A stretch of 64,000 nt of DNA, taken from positions 62,001 through 126,000 of the forward strand of contig JAJPYB010000009.1 of the NCBI GenBank assembly GCA_021205185.1, written 5' to 3'. Positions 27,628-36,041 of the stretch are shown in pieces (the first letter of the stretch is position 1; the number at the start of each line of letters is the position of its first letter). This stretch comes from Ruminococcus sp. (lineage in GTDB: Bacteria; Bacillota; Clostridia; Oscillospirales; Ruminococcaceae). Below the pieces are notes generated by a model. That model was given only the letters and a program-made list of their open reading frames with translations, was not told the origin of the DNA and did no database searches. The translations under genes were made by a program, and so were the position numbers.

Positions 27628-28639
27628 CTTTTGTGAATATCAGAAAAATGACAAGAATTGCGGCTAGTATTGTACCCGGAAGGCTTATGCTTGTGGATTT
27701 AATATTGTAAACGTATGACGCATAAATACTTGGCGTATAGCCTGTTGCTTTTATAATCACAAGGCACAAAAACGCACTTAAAGGACAGGCTGCAAGCCGT
27801 GACAAAATTATGTATTTCAGCGTCAAACCTGTTACAGATTTAAGCTGCAATAGAATACAAATACCTCCGAAAGACGATATAGCTGCAACAATCGGCATAT
27901 AAGAGGTACTTGCATTGTCAAGCGCTGTTATGTTTGTAATTTCAAAAAAGGATTTTATAATTGTAGCAGTCGGTTTGTCAATGTTTTTTAATATTCCGTT
28001 CAAGAAAGTTGTCACAAAGGAAAAGGAAAGTATCACAGCGCAGATTTTAAAAATGCTGATTGCAGAATTTGTAATCGAAGAAATGAGATCAGGCTTTTGA
28101 AGAGTGACATCAAGGGATTTGACTTGTGGCTTGTAAATTCTGTTTATGACTATTGCAATTAAAGCGTTTGAAAGAAAGCATGATAGAAAAATTATTATTC
28201 CTGCATTTTCATCACCGTATATAGAAATTCCAACTAAGCCTAGCAAAAACGACGGACCGCCGCCGTAGCATGAAGCTGACATTACTGATGCAGTTTTTTT
28301 GTCAATTTCGCCCTTTTCAAGCATATCGTTTATAAGCTTCATTCCAATAGGGTAGCCGCAAATATTTCCCATTACAAATACAAAAAACAAACTGATTGGA
28401 AGTGAAAAAATGTATTTTGCCAGCGGCTTTAGCGGAACAAATATAAACTTGTAAATTCCGCTTTCGATTATCAGGCTTGACAGCACCATATAAATAAATA
28501 ACGACGGAATAATTACATTTATACACCGCACAACGCAAGCGTTAATATTTTCGGAAAGCTCCTTTGTATTTACAAGTGAGTATATATAAGTTGCAACGGT
28601 TACGATACACAAAAATACTATCAGCAGTTTTCTTTTCAT
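27611..28639 (-). CDS. ylbJ: YlbJ-like sporulation integral membrane protein
   Basis: A 342-aa polytopic membrane protein with about eight hydrophobic segments and the nucleoside-recognition-like pattern of YlbJ: 'VVRCINVIIPSLFIYMVLSS', 'GNICGYPIGMKLINDMLEKGEID', and 'SASCYGGGPSFLLGLVG'. YlbJ is a sigma-E-dependent protein needed for normal spore heat resistance in Bacillus. It is shorter than the ~400-aa Bacillus protein. It is divergent from yqfC across 66 nt; AAGGTGATG precedes the ATG. Confidence 0.82.
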   Translation of the reverse strand: MKRKLLIVFLCIVTVATYIYSLVNTKELSENINACVVRCINVIIPSLFIYMVLSSLIIESGIYKFIFVPLKPLAKYIFSLPISLFFVFVMGNICGYPIGMKLINDMLEKGEIDKKTASVMSASCYGGGPSFLLGLVGISIYGDENAGIIIFLSCFLSNALIAIVINRIYKPQVKSLDVTLQKPDLISSITNSAISIFKICAVILSFSFVTTFLNGILKNIDKPTATIIKSFFEITNITALDNASTSYMPIVAAISSFGGICILLQLKSVTGLTLKYIILSRLAACPLSAFLCLVIIKATGYTPSIYASYVYNIKSTSISLPGTILAAILVIFLIFTKEKADS

Positions 28640-28705
28640 TTAATACATCACCTTCTGAATAGAATATATTTGTCTATAATATAATACTAAAAAGGGTGAT
28701 TGAAT

Positions 28706-28945
28706 ATGAAGATAAAAGAATACATACCTATTACGAACGATATAGTTATAAGCGACGGAAATTATATGTCGATCGAGAATTTTAAAAGCCTATCCGAATG
28801 TAGCGATATTTTGATTGGAGTAAGAGCTAAAAACTATATGATAAATATCTGGGGAAGCGGCTTAAGAGTAGAGTTTTATTCCAGCAATAATATTTTTATC
28901 TTTGGAAGCTTTGAAAAAATAGAATTTCTTAAAGCTGTGAGGTGA
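28706..28945 (+). CDS. yqfC: Sporulation protein YqfC (YabP/YqfC family)
   Basis: A 79-aa protein of the YabP/YqfC family: 'IVISDGNYMSIENFKSLSECSDILIGVRAKNYMINIWGSGLRVEFYS'. These small beta-rich proteins are mother-cell sporulation factors; YqfC acts with YqfD. The track starts at TTG two codons upstream; the ATG at 28706 has AAGGGTGA at good spacing and is chosen. yqfD follows after 3 nt, so they form one operon. Confidence 0.88.
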   Translation: MKIKEYIPITNDIVISDGNYMSIENFKSLSECSDILIGVRAKNYMINIWGSGLRVEFYSSNNIFIFGSFEKIEFLKAVR

Positions 28946-28948
28946 CAA

Positions 28949-30130
28949 ATGTTTCTGAAAAGAATATTAGGTGTTGTGTCGCTGGAAATCATATCAGCAG
29001 AACCGCTAAAGCTTTTAAACGAGCTTATCAGGCAAAATATAACGCTGCTGTCAAGCTATATTGACGGCTACACTCTTAATGCGAAAATTTATTTTGTCGA
29101 CTACTTCAAGGTCAAAAAAATCGTCAGAGCACGAGATGAGAAAATTGAAACAGTTAAGGATAACGGCGGAATAATTTCATTTTTCTTCAGATACAGACTG
29201 CGCTATGGAATAATGGTAGGCTTTATAGTTTCGTTGTTTGCTTGTATATTTTTATCGAATGTGCTGCTGGAAGTTCAGATAAACGGCGCTGACGAGCAAA
29301 CTAAGGCGCAGGTTTTAAGCGTGTTGGAGCAAGACGGAGTAGATATTGGAGCGTTTTTGCCAACTGTAAACAGACTGGCTCTTGAATGTGATCTGGTTGA
29401 CAATACATCTACTGTTGCGCTTGCAGATACAAGGACAGAAGGATGCACACTTATAATTGATATTAAAATGATTGATGAAAAGCTGTCAACAAAAACCAGC
29501 AGAATTTACGCTGATATTGTAGCCAGCAGGGACGCAGTAATTACCTCTATGGAAATTTTTGCGGGAGATAAGGTAAAGGTTGTCGGGGAAGAGGTTAAAA
29601 AAGGAGAAGTAATAGTTTCAGGAAAAATGGCGCTTCATGGTAAGCTTTTGCCTATTGAAAAGGAAGCGTACTTTTATTCATCAGGTAAAGTACACGGTGA
29701 CTATGACGAAACTGTTTCGTTTTACGTTCCGTTTAATGATATAAAGCAAACGGTTGAAAGGGAAGTAAGCACAGCACAGTATTTTCAGTTTTTCTCGGCG
29801 CAAATACCATTTAATCCGTTCGCTGACAACTCAGGGCTTAAAGAAAGCGAAAGCATAAGCTATTTTAGCCTGTTCGGTTTAGAGATGCCGTTTGGAATTG
29901 CTACTAAAACTTACGATAAATATGCTTTTGAAGCGATTGTCAGAAGCGAGGATGAGGCAATAAGCGTTGGTGAAAACAGAATTAAAAACTACGAGAAAAA
30001 TATTCTAAAGGACAAAACGATTCTGTCGAGGTCTGAAAAGATTGATACAACAGACAATGGTATAACAATAACTGTTACCTATAGGCTTAACGGCGAAATA
30101 GGAGAAATAAAAGAAATATACAAAAAATAG
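28949..30130 (+). CDS. yqfD: Sporulation protein YqfD
   Basis: A 393-aa protein with a cytoplasmic N-terminal ~75 residues, a membrane anchor near residues 88-110 ('IMVGFIVSLFACIFLSNVLLEVQING'), and a large extracytoplasmic domain. The region after the anchor (POTRA-like 'VQINGADEQTKAQVLSVLEQDGVDIGAF') and 'VSRDAVITSMEIFAGDKVKVVGEEVKKGEVIVSG'-like biotinyl/hairpin motif are typical of YqfD. It is a sigma-E-regulated sporulation protein. The usual next gene phoH follows, in the order known from Bacillus. Confidence 0.92.
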   Translation: MFLKRILGVVSLEIISAEPLKLLNELIRQNITLLSSYIDGYTLNAKIYFVDYFKVKKIVRARDEKIETVKDNGGIISFFFRYRLRYGIMVGFIVSLFACIFLSNVLLEVQINGADEQTKAQVLSVLEQDGVDIGAFLPTVNRLALECDLVDNTSTVALADTRTEGCTLIIDIKMIDEKLSTKTSRIYADIVASRDAVITSMEIFAGDKVKVVGEEVKKGEVIVSGKMALHGKLLPIEKEAYFYSSGKVHGDYDETVSFYVPFNDIKQTVEREVSTAQYFQFFSAQIPFNPFADNSGLKESESISYFSLFGLEMPFGIATKTYDKYAFEAIVRSEDEAISVGENRIKNYEKNILKDKTILSRSEKIDTTDNGITITVTYRLNGEIGEIKEIYKK

Positions 30131-30141
30131 GAAAATTGCTC

Positions 30142-30170
30142 TTTATTTTTAAAAAGAGGTGTGTTATAAT
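30142..30170 (+). promoter_or_regulatory. Candidate promoter for phoH-ybeY-era operon
   Basis: TTTATT, 17 bp, perfect TATAAT, ~47 nt before the phoH ATG. The -35 box is weak. It would let the housekeeping genes be expressed apart from yqfCD. Confidence 0.45.
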
Positions 30171-30216
30171 AAAATCAAGATGTAAGCTCTGAACAAAAAA
30201 GCAAAGGAAAGAAAAC

Positions 30217-31188
30217 ATGATAGAAAAAACTATTGAAGTGCAAAACATGGATGCAATACTCAACGTCTTTGGAAATTACGACGAGAATGTGAATCTACTG
30301 CAAAAGGAATATAATGTCGTAATTTTAAATCGTGGAGCTGACATTAAAATAACAGGCGATGAGGAAAATGTCAGAAAGGCGTCAGAAGCTGTTAAATCCT
30401 TGTTTTTGCTTGCTGAAAAAGGTACCGTTTTAGACGAGCAAAGCATTCGCTACGTTTTTTCTTTAGTCAGAGAAGGCACTCAGAGAGAGCTTGAAAAGCT
30501 TTCAGACGATGGAATTTGCGTTACTACAACAGGAAAAATTGTACGGCCTAAAACAATCGGTCAAAAGAAATATGTAGACCAAATTAAAAAGAATACTATT
30601 GTTTTAGGAGTAGGACCTGCCGGCACTGGAAAAACATATCTTGCTGTTGCTATGGCGGTTAAGGCATTCAGAGCACACGATGTAAATAAAATAATTCTTA
30701 CAAGACCTGCTGTTGAGGCCGGCGAAAAGCTGGGATTTTTGCCCGGCGATTTACAAAATAAGGTTGATCCGTATTTAAGACCTCTTTACGACGCTTTGTT
30801 TGAAATGCTGGGAGCTGAATCTTTTGTTAAGCAGCAGGAAAGGGGAGCAATTGAGGTCGCACCGCTTGCTTATATGCGTGGCAGAACGCTTGACGATGCG
30901 TTTATAATTTTAGATGAAGCACAAAATACAACGCCTGAGCAAATGAAAATGTTTCTGACTCGTTTAGGCTTTAATTCAAAAATTGTAATTACAGGCGACA
31001 TCACGCAAATTGACCTTCCTGATTCAAGAAAGTCAGGACTTGTTCAAGCAATGAAGGTTTTAAAGAACGTTGACGATATTTATATCAATAGATTTACTGA
31101 AAAGGACGTTGTAAGGCATAAGCTGGTTCAGGATATAATCAAGGCTTATGAAAAATATACAAACGAAAGGAAAGGGCAAAGACAATGA
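30217..31188 (+). CDS. phoH: PhoH family ATPase
   Basis: A 323-aa cytoplasmic P-loop protein of the PhoH/PhoL type. An N-terminal KH-like region (residues ~1-70) precedes the ATPase domain with Walker A 'GPAGTGKTYLAVA' at ~133 and Walker B 'FIILDEAQNTTPEQM'. PhoH is associated with YbeY and RNA metabolism; that pairing is kept here because its stop overlaps the ybeY start (ATGA). AAGGAAAG precedes the ATG. Confidence 0.94.
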   Translation: MIEKTIEVQNMDAILNVFGNYDENVNLLQKEYNVVILNRGADIKITGDEENVRKASEAVKSLFLLAEKGTVLDEQSIRYVFSLVREGTQRELEKLSDDGICVTTTGKIVRPKTIGQKKYVDQIKKNTIVLGVGPAGTGKTYLAVAMAVKAFRAHDVNKIILTRPAVEAGEKLGFLPGDLQNKVDPYLRPLYDALFEMLGAESFVKQQERGAIEVAPLAYMRGRTLDDAFIILDEAQNTTPEQMKMFLTRLGFNSKIVITGDITQIDLPDSRKSGLVQAMKVLKNVDDIYINRFTEKDVVRHKLVQDIIKAYEKYTNERKGQRQ

Positions 31189-31682
31189 GTAAGGCGAAGG
31201 TTTTAATTTACAACAAGCAAAAGGACGTAAAAATCCCTGTCGGAATCAGGCTTTTAATCAGAAGAAGCTGCACCGCTGTTTTGATGTACGAAAATTTCCC
31301 GGGAAATGCTGAGGTTTCAGTTTCGTTTGTAAACGATGAGCAAATTCACGAGCTTAATAAGGAATACCGAAATATAGATAAGTCTACTGACGTTTTGTCG
31401 TTTCCTCTTGGTGAAAACGGAAATTACGATATAAATCAGGAAACTAACGACTACCTTCTTGGAGATATTGTTATTTCTCTCCAAACCGCAGAAAGACAAG
31501 CTGATATATATAACCATTCTCTTGAACGTGAAATTGGCTTTTTAACAGTTCATTCTATGTTTCATCTGTTAGGCTACGACCACGAGAACAATAACCTTGA
31601 AGCGCAGATTATGAGAGAAAAGGAAGAGGCTGTTTTAGACGAGCTTGGAATATCAAAAAGTAGTACGTTTGTCGATGAATAA
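31185..31682 (+). CDS. ybeY: Endoribonuclease YbeY (16S rRNA maturation)
   Basis: A 165-aa metalloenzyme acting in 16S rRNA 3' processing and ribosome quality control. The zinc-binding H-x3-H-x5-H motif reads 'HSMFHLLGYDHE', and 'DVLSFPLGE' upstream is family-typical. It overlaps phoH by 4 nt and precedes era by 9 nt, so translation is probably coupled. Genes dgkA and cdd, which lie between ybeY and era in Bacillus, are absent here. Confidence 0.95.
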   Translation: MSKAKVLIYNKQKDVKIPVGIRLLIRRSCTAVLMYENFPGNAEVSVSFVNDEQIHELNKEYRNIDKSTDVLSFPLGENGNYDINQETNDYLLGDIVISLQTAERQADIYNHSLEREIGFLTVHSMFHLLGYDHENNNLEAQIMREKEEAVLDELGISKSSTFVDE

Positions 31683-31691
31683 GGAGAATTG

Positions 31692-32591
31692 ATGACTAAG
31701 AGTGCTTTTGTAACCATTATAGGGCGAGCAAACGCTGGAAAATCGTCGCTGTTAAATGCTTTAGTTGGTGAGAAAATTGCAGCCGTAAGCTCAAAGCCGC
31801 AAACTACAAGGACTAAGATAACAGGCGTCTTAACTAAAGGCGATACGCAGTTTGTTTTTATTGATACTCCGGGAATGCACAAGGCGAAGACAAAGCTTTC
31901 TGAGCTTATGGTAAAGACTATAAACGAGAGCGTTAAAAATGTCGAGCTTGTAATTGTAATGGTTGATGTTACTAAAAATATCAGCGACAGCGAAACTGCC
32001 TTGATAAACAGCGTTAATTCTAAAAATAGTAAGGTCGTTTTGTGTATCAATAAAATTGATCTTGTCAGTAAGGACGTTTTAATTCAAAAAATAGCAGAAT
32101 ATTCAACGTTGTTTGATTTTGATGAGATAATTCCTATTAGCGTCCTTAACAACGACGGACTTGATTTAATAATGGATTTTCTCAGCAAAAACGCTCAGGA
32201 AGGGCCGCATTATTTTTCCGATGACGCTATTACAGATCAGCCAGAAAAGGTTATAATTGCTGAAAAGATCCGTGAAAAGGCGCTTAAATTCTTAAGCGAC
32301 GAGGTCCCTCACGGAATAGCGGTAGGAATTGAAAACGTTTCTGAGCACGATAACAAGCAGGGAAATGCGATTATGGATATTGAAGCGGTTATTTATTGTG
32401 AAAGAGAATCGCACAAGGGAATTATTATTGGAAAGCAGGGAAGTATGCTCAAAAAAATCGGACAAGCTGCTCGTGAGGAGCTTGAGGACTTCTTCCAGAT
32501 TAAGGTCAACCTGAGGTGCTGGGTTAAGGTTAAGGAAGGCTGGAGAAACAAGGAAGGTCTTATTAAAAATTTTGGGCTATCATTCAAATAA
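31692..32591 (+). CDS. era: GTPase Era
   Basis: A 299-aa GTPase that binds the 3' end of 16S rRNA and assists 30S assembly. G1 is 'GRANAGKSSLLNAL', the switch and G3 'DTPGMHK', G4 'NKID'; the C-terminal KH domain has 'GIIIGKQGSMLKKIG'. The track begins with TTG; AAGGAG lies five nt before the ATG at 31692, preferred as start. Length and motifs are normal. Confidence 0.96.
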   Translation: MTKSAFVTIIGRANAGKSSLLNALVGEKIAAVSSKPQTTRTKITGVLTKGDTQFVFIDTPGMHKAKTKLSELMVKTINESVKNVELVIVMVDVTKNISDSETALINSVNSKNSKVVLCINKIDLVSKDVLIQKIAEYSTLFDFDEIIPISVLNNDGLDLIMDFLSKNAQEGPHYFSDDAITDQPEKVIIAEKIREKALKFLSDEVPHGIAVGIENVSEHDNKQGNAIMDIEAVIYCERESHKGIIIGKQGSMLKKIGQAAREELEDFFQIKVNLRCWVKVKEGWRNKEGLIKNFGLSFK

Positions 32592-32612
32592 AAATTACCA
32601 CTAATAAAAAGC

Positions 32613-32645
32613 TATCACCTTTCAAAAAATATTTGTGAGGTGATA
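32613..32645 (+). promoter_or_regulatory. Hairpin covering the yqzL ribosome-binding site
   Basis: TATCACCT (32613-32620) and AGGTGATA (32638-32645) are perfect 8-bp arms with a 17-nt loop; the right arm is the yqzL Shine-Dalgarno. No promoter is evident after era, so the hairpin should be in the mRNA. Confidence 0.5.
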
Positions 32646-32649
32646 ATTT

Positions 32650-32760
32650 ATGAGTGATTGGGATAGGTTTTATGCTTCAGGTAAGGTTAGTGACTATTTA
32701 GCTTATTGCAAGTATAAATCACACCTCGAGGGAGAGGAAAAAATTGTTGATAACAACTGA
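32650..32760 (+). CDS. yqzL: YqzL-like small protein
   Basis: A 36-aa ORF missed by the track because of length. It reads MSDWDRFYASGKVSDYLAYC..., matching the W-x2-F-x3-G-x-[IV]-x2-YL pattern of the YqzL-like family, which sits between era and recO in Bacillus. The location here is identical. It overlaps the recO start by 17 nt, so the two are probably translationally coupled. Function is unknown. Its ribosome-binding site GTGAGGTGATAA is strong in sequence but lies in a hairpin arm. Confidence 0.78.
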   Translation: MSDWDRFYASGKVSDYLAYCKYKSHLEGEEKIVDNN

Positions 32761-33493
32761 CGGAGTTGTTCTGAGGGAGCGTACTCAGGGCGAAATAGAT
32801 AAGTTTATAGATGTTCTTACAGACGATATGGGGATTATTTCTATTTGCGTTAAGGGAGGCAGAAAGCTAAGCTCTAAAAATTCCAGCGCAACTCAGCTTT
32901 TTTCGTATTCTAAGTTTTGCTATAACCAAAAAGGGGAAAGAAACATTCTAAACAGCAGCGAGATTATAAGCAGCTTTTTTAACATCTCGTCTGATATTGA
33001 AGGCTTGGCGTTAGCTTCGTATTATTCAGAGCTTTTGCGGTATTCGAGCCTTGAAAATATACCGTCTACTAATGTTAAACGGCTTTTGCTCAACTGCCTT
33101 TATTATCTTGATAACAAGGAGAGAAGCGTTGAATTTTTAAAGCTATTGTTTGAGTTTCGCCTTGTATGTGAAATTGGTTTGATTCCAAATTTGATTGGTT
33201 GTTGTGAATGCTATGAGTTTCAGTCAAATTCTATGTATTTTGATATTTTAAACGGAAAGCTGTATTGCAGCGAATGCTTTGACAAAGAGCTTGATTATCA
33301 TACAATTCGTATAAGCGATAGCGAGCTTCATGTCTTACGGCATATTGCACTTACCGATTTCAACAGACTTTTTAACTTCAAAATTTCAGATGAGCTACAA
33401 AGTAGCGTTGGCAAGATTACTGAAAAATATACGCTTGCACATTTCGATCATGATTTTAAAACACTAAAGTACTACAAAAGCATTAAAACTTAA
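32744..33493 (+). CDS. recO: DNA repair protein RecO
   Basis: A 249-aa recombination mediator that loads RecA with RecR at gaps. N-terminal OB fold ('TTDGVVLRERTQGEIDKFIDVLTDDMG'), helical core, and a zinc-like Cys cluster 'GCCECYEF...LYCSECFD' near residue 155-185. The TTG start (GGGAGAGG ~6 nt upstream) lies within yqzL. mutS2 follows after 15 nt. Length is normal for clostridial RecO. Confidence 0.93.
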   Translation: MLITTDGVVLRERTQGEIDKFIDVLTDDMGIISICVKGGRKLSSKNSSATQLFSYSKFCYNQKGERNILNSSEIISSFFNISSDIEGLALASYYSELLRYSSLENIPSTNVKRLLLNCLYYLDNKERSVEFLKLLFEFRLVCEIGLIPNLIGCCECYEFQSNSMYFDILNGKLYCSECFDKELDYHTIRISDSELHVLRHIALTDFNRLFNFKISDELQSSVGKITEKYTLAHFDHDFKTLKYYKSIKT

Positions 33494-33508
33494 AAGCGGG
33501 AGGAAAAG

Positions 33509-35875
33509 TTGGATAACAAATATTTTAACACCCTGGAACTACATAAAGTGCTTGCACTTCTTGAAAAGGAATGCTCAAATTCCTACACAAAGGAGCTGGC
33601 CACAAATTTAAAGCCAATGACAGATTGCGATGAAATACGCTCAGAGCTTGAAAAAACAAGCGTTGCATTAGCACTGTCTTCAAGGTTTGGTACGCCGAGC
33701 TTTTACGATGTTATAAATATGGATATATCGGTTGATAAGGCTAAAAACGGCGGGGTTTTATCAATGTCTGAGCTTTTGGCTTTAAATAAAACGCTTAAAA
33801 ATTCCTGCGAGCTTATTAAATGGAGAGAAGAGTGTGAGGAGGAAACAACACTCGATTATCTGTTTGATATGCTTTTTGATATGTCTGGCTTATCAAGGAA
33901 TATTACTAACGCTATAATTTCTGAGGAGGAAGTGTCCGACGACGCAAGCGGAGAGCTTGCGTCAATCAGGCGAAGCATTAACAGGCAGGGAATTAAAATT
34001 CGTGAAAGCCTTGAAAAAATGACAAAGAGTGCAAGCGTTCAAAAATATTTGCAGGATAATATTGTTACAATTCGTGATGGAAGATATGTTGTGCCTGTTA
34101 AGGCGGAGCATAAGTCAAACGTATCAGGCTTAGTTCATGCAACCTCAGCAACTGGTTCTACCGTATTTATCGAGCCAATGCAGGTGGTAGACGCTAACAA
34201 CGAAATCGCAATCTTAAAGGGCAGGGAACAGGAGGAGATTCAAAATATTCTCAGGGAGTTTTCAAAACAAATTTCAGAAAATTCTGAGCAGATAAAATCC
34301 TCATTCAAGGCTATCGTAAAGCTTAATTTATATTTTGCGAAAGCAAACCTGGCGGCAAAGATGAACGCTTGCGTTCCTGAAATCGTTTCTGACGGCAGAA
34401 TACTTCTCAAAAAGGCAAGGCATCCGCTTATTGATAAGCAAAGAGTTGTACCTGTTGATTTTTCTCTTGGTTTTGAATATTCAACGCTTGTAATAACCGG
34501 ACCCAACACAGGCGGTAAAACTGTAATTTTAAAGACAATAGGACTTCTCACGCTGATGACAATGTGCGGATTGCTAATTCCTGTTTCCAGCGGAAGTGTT
34601 ATATCTGTTTTTGATAATATTTTGGTTGACATTGGCGATAATCAGTCTATTGAAAATGATCTGTCGACCTTTTCGTCGCACATCAGCAACGTAAATTCTA
34701 TAGTTGAGCAGGCTGATGATAAAACGCTGGTGCTGCTTGATGAAATTGGTTCCGGAACGGATCCCGTAGAGGGCGCAGCACTTGCAGTTTCTATGGTCGA
34801 AAAGCTAAGGGAGAACAATGTAAAAACTGTTGTCACGACACATTATCAGGAGCTTAAAATGTATGCACTTGATACGCCATACGTTCAAAACGCTTCCTGC
34901 GAATTTGATACTAAAACTCTATCACCAACATATCGTCTCATTATCGGAACGCCTGGTAAGTCTAACGCCTTTGAAATTTCCAAAAGATTAGGCGTCAGCG
35001 ACGAGATTATAGATTACGCTAGGTCATTGCTGAATGAAAATTCAAGGCGTTTTGAGGACGTTTTAGAGCGTTTGGAGCAGGCAAGACTTGAGGCTGAAGA
35101 TAAAGCTGAGCAAGCGAATATTCTTCAAAAGCAAGCGGAAGAGAAGCTTATAAACCTCGAAAAAGCAGAGGAAGAGCTTGAAAAGGATAAGGAAAAAATA
35201 CTTTCAAAGGCTCGAAAAGAAGCTAACAGCATCATTACCAGAACTACCAGAGAGTCAGACGCTCTGATTGATGAACTGGAAAAGGTAAGAAAGCAAAAGG
35301 AAAAGACTGAATTTGCTGAAAACTTGTCTAAAGCAAAATCAAATGTTAAGATTTCGTTAAATAAGCTTTACAAAAATGCTAATGATGATAAAAATGAGCA
35401 AAAGCCGAATTTGGATATTAAAAAAGGCGATTCAGTTATAATTAAAGATACTAATAACAAAGGAACTGTTTTATCTTTGCCTGATGCAAACGGAATGTGT
35501 ATGGTTCAGGCGGGAATAATGAAAACTAAAATCCATTCCTCAAAGCTTCGAGTGGACAATTCTGAGAAGATAACCTTTAACAGCAATAAGGTATCCAAAA
35601 AAGGCGTTATAAGTAAATCAAGCCGCAGCGTTAAAACCGAGCTTGACATTCGTGGGTATGCTGTTGATGAAGGTTTGTACGAGCTGGATTCGTTTATTGA
35701 CAATGCTGTAATGTCGGGAATTGGAGTAATTACTATAATTCACGGCAAAGGTACGGGCGTTTTAAAAAATGCTGTGCGAAGTCATTTGAAAAATCATAAG
35801 CAGATTAAGAGCCATCGTAGAGGTGTTTATGGCGAAGGCGAGGACGGAGTTACTGTAGCTGAGCTAAATAAATAG
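33509..35875 (+). CDS. mutS2: Endonuclease MutS2
   Basis: A 788-aa MutS homologue without mismatch-binding domains. The ATPase has Walker A 'GPNTGGKTVILKTIG' at ~330 and 'LLDEIGSGTDPVEGAAL'; a long coiled coil (about residues 510-620, Glu/Lys/Arg-rich) precedes the C-terminal Smr nuclease domain ('LDIRGYAVDEG', 'IIHGKGTGVLKN'). In Firmicutes MutS2 rescues collided ribosomes or suppresses recombination. Start is TTG with GGGAGG upstream. It ends the yqfC-to-mutS2 block with a terminator. Confidence 0.96.
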   Translation: MDNKYFNTLELHKVLALLEKECSNSYTKELATNLKPMTDCDEIRSELEKTSVALALSSRFGTPSFYDVINMDISVDKAKNGGVLSMSELLALNKTLKNSCELIKWREECEEETTLDYLFDMLFDMSGLSRNITNAIISEEEVSDDASGELASIRRSINRQGIKIRESLEKMTKSASVQKYLQDNIVTIRDGRYVVPVKAEHKSNVSGLVHATSATGSTVFIEPMQVVDANNEIAILKGREQEEIQNILREFSKQISENSEQIKSSFKAIVKLNLYFAKANLAAKMNACVPEIVSDGRILLKKARHPLIDKQRVVPVDFSLGFEYSTLVITGPNTGGKTVILKTIGLLTLMTMCGLLIPVSSGSVISVFDNILVDIGDNQSIENDLSTFSSHISNVNSIVEQADDKTLVLLDEIGSGTDPVEGAALAVSMVEKLRENNVKTVVTTHYQELKMYALDTPYVQNASCEFDTKTLSPTYRLIIGTPGKSNAFEISKRLGVSDEIIDYARSLLNENSRRFEDVLERLEQARLEAEDKAEQANILQKQAEEKLINLEKAEEELEKDKEKILSKARKEANSIITRTTRESDALIDELEKVRKQKEKTEFAENLSKAKSNVKISLNKLYKNANDDKNEQKPNLDIKKGDSVIIKDTNNKGTVLSLPDANGMCMVQAGIMKTKIHSSKLRVDNSEKITFNSNKVSKKGVISKSSRSVKTELDIRGYAVDEGLYELDSFIDNAVMSGIGVITIIHGKGTGVLKNAVRSHLKNHKQIKSHRRGVYGEGEDGVTVAELNK

Positions 35876-35884
35876 CGAAATTAT

Positions 35885-35915
35885 AAAACGGCAGAATTTG
35901 AGTTTCGCCGTTTTT
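35885..35915 (+). terminator. Terminator after mutS2
   Basis: An 8-bp stem AAAACGGC / GCCGTTTT with a 14-nt loop followed by T-rich sequence, 9 nt after the mutS2 stop. Confidence 0.82.
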
Positions 35916-35947
35916 CTGTGTTTTTTGGATATTCTCAAAAGAGGGGG

Positions 35948-35976
35948 TTGACAAATAGGAAAAAATCGGGTACAAT
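35948..35976 (+). promoter_or_regulatory. Strong SigA promoter for the tyrosine recombinase
   Basis: Consensus TTGACA, 17-bp spacer, TACAAT, 65 nt before the recombinase ATG. Start of transcription would fall just upstream of the inverted repeat at 35990. Confidence 0.82.
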
Positions 35977-35989
35977 TTAGATATAGTAA

Positions 35990-36021
35990 AATATTCACTA
36001 AATAAAAATTTAGTGAATATT
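35990..36021. repeat. Perfect 14-bp inverted repeat before the recombinase
   Basis: AATATTCACTAAAT and ATTTAGTGAATATT are exact inverted arms around AAAA (32 bp in all), between the promoter and the ribosome-binding site. There is no U-tract, so it is not a normal terminator. It could be an operator, an mRNA hairpin, or a recombinase-binding site. Confidence 0.85.
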
Positions 36022-36041
36022 CGGGGAGTGGTGAAACGACA

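Noticed and set aside
28662-28690. Weak sigma-E-like match before yqfC
   Set aside because: The predicted start of transcription would remove part of the yqfC ribosome-binding site, and the -10 matches only 5 of 8 positions.
28646-28699. Near-complementary arms ATCACCTT...AAGGGTGAT between ylbJ and yqfC
   Set aside because: Both arms are the ribosome-binding sites of the two divergent genes; similar Shine-Dalgarno sequences on opposite strands create the repeat.
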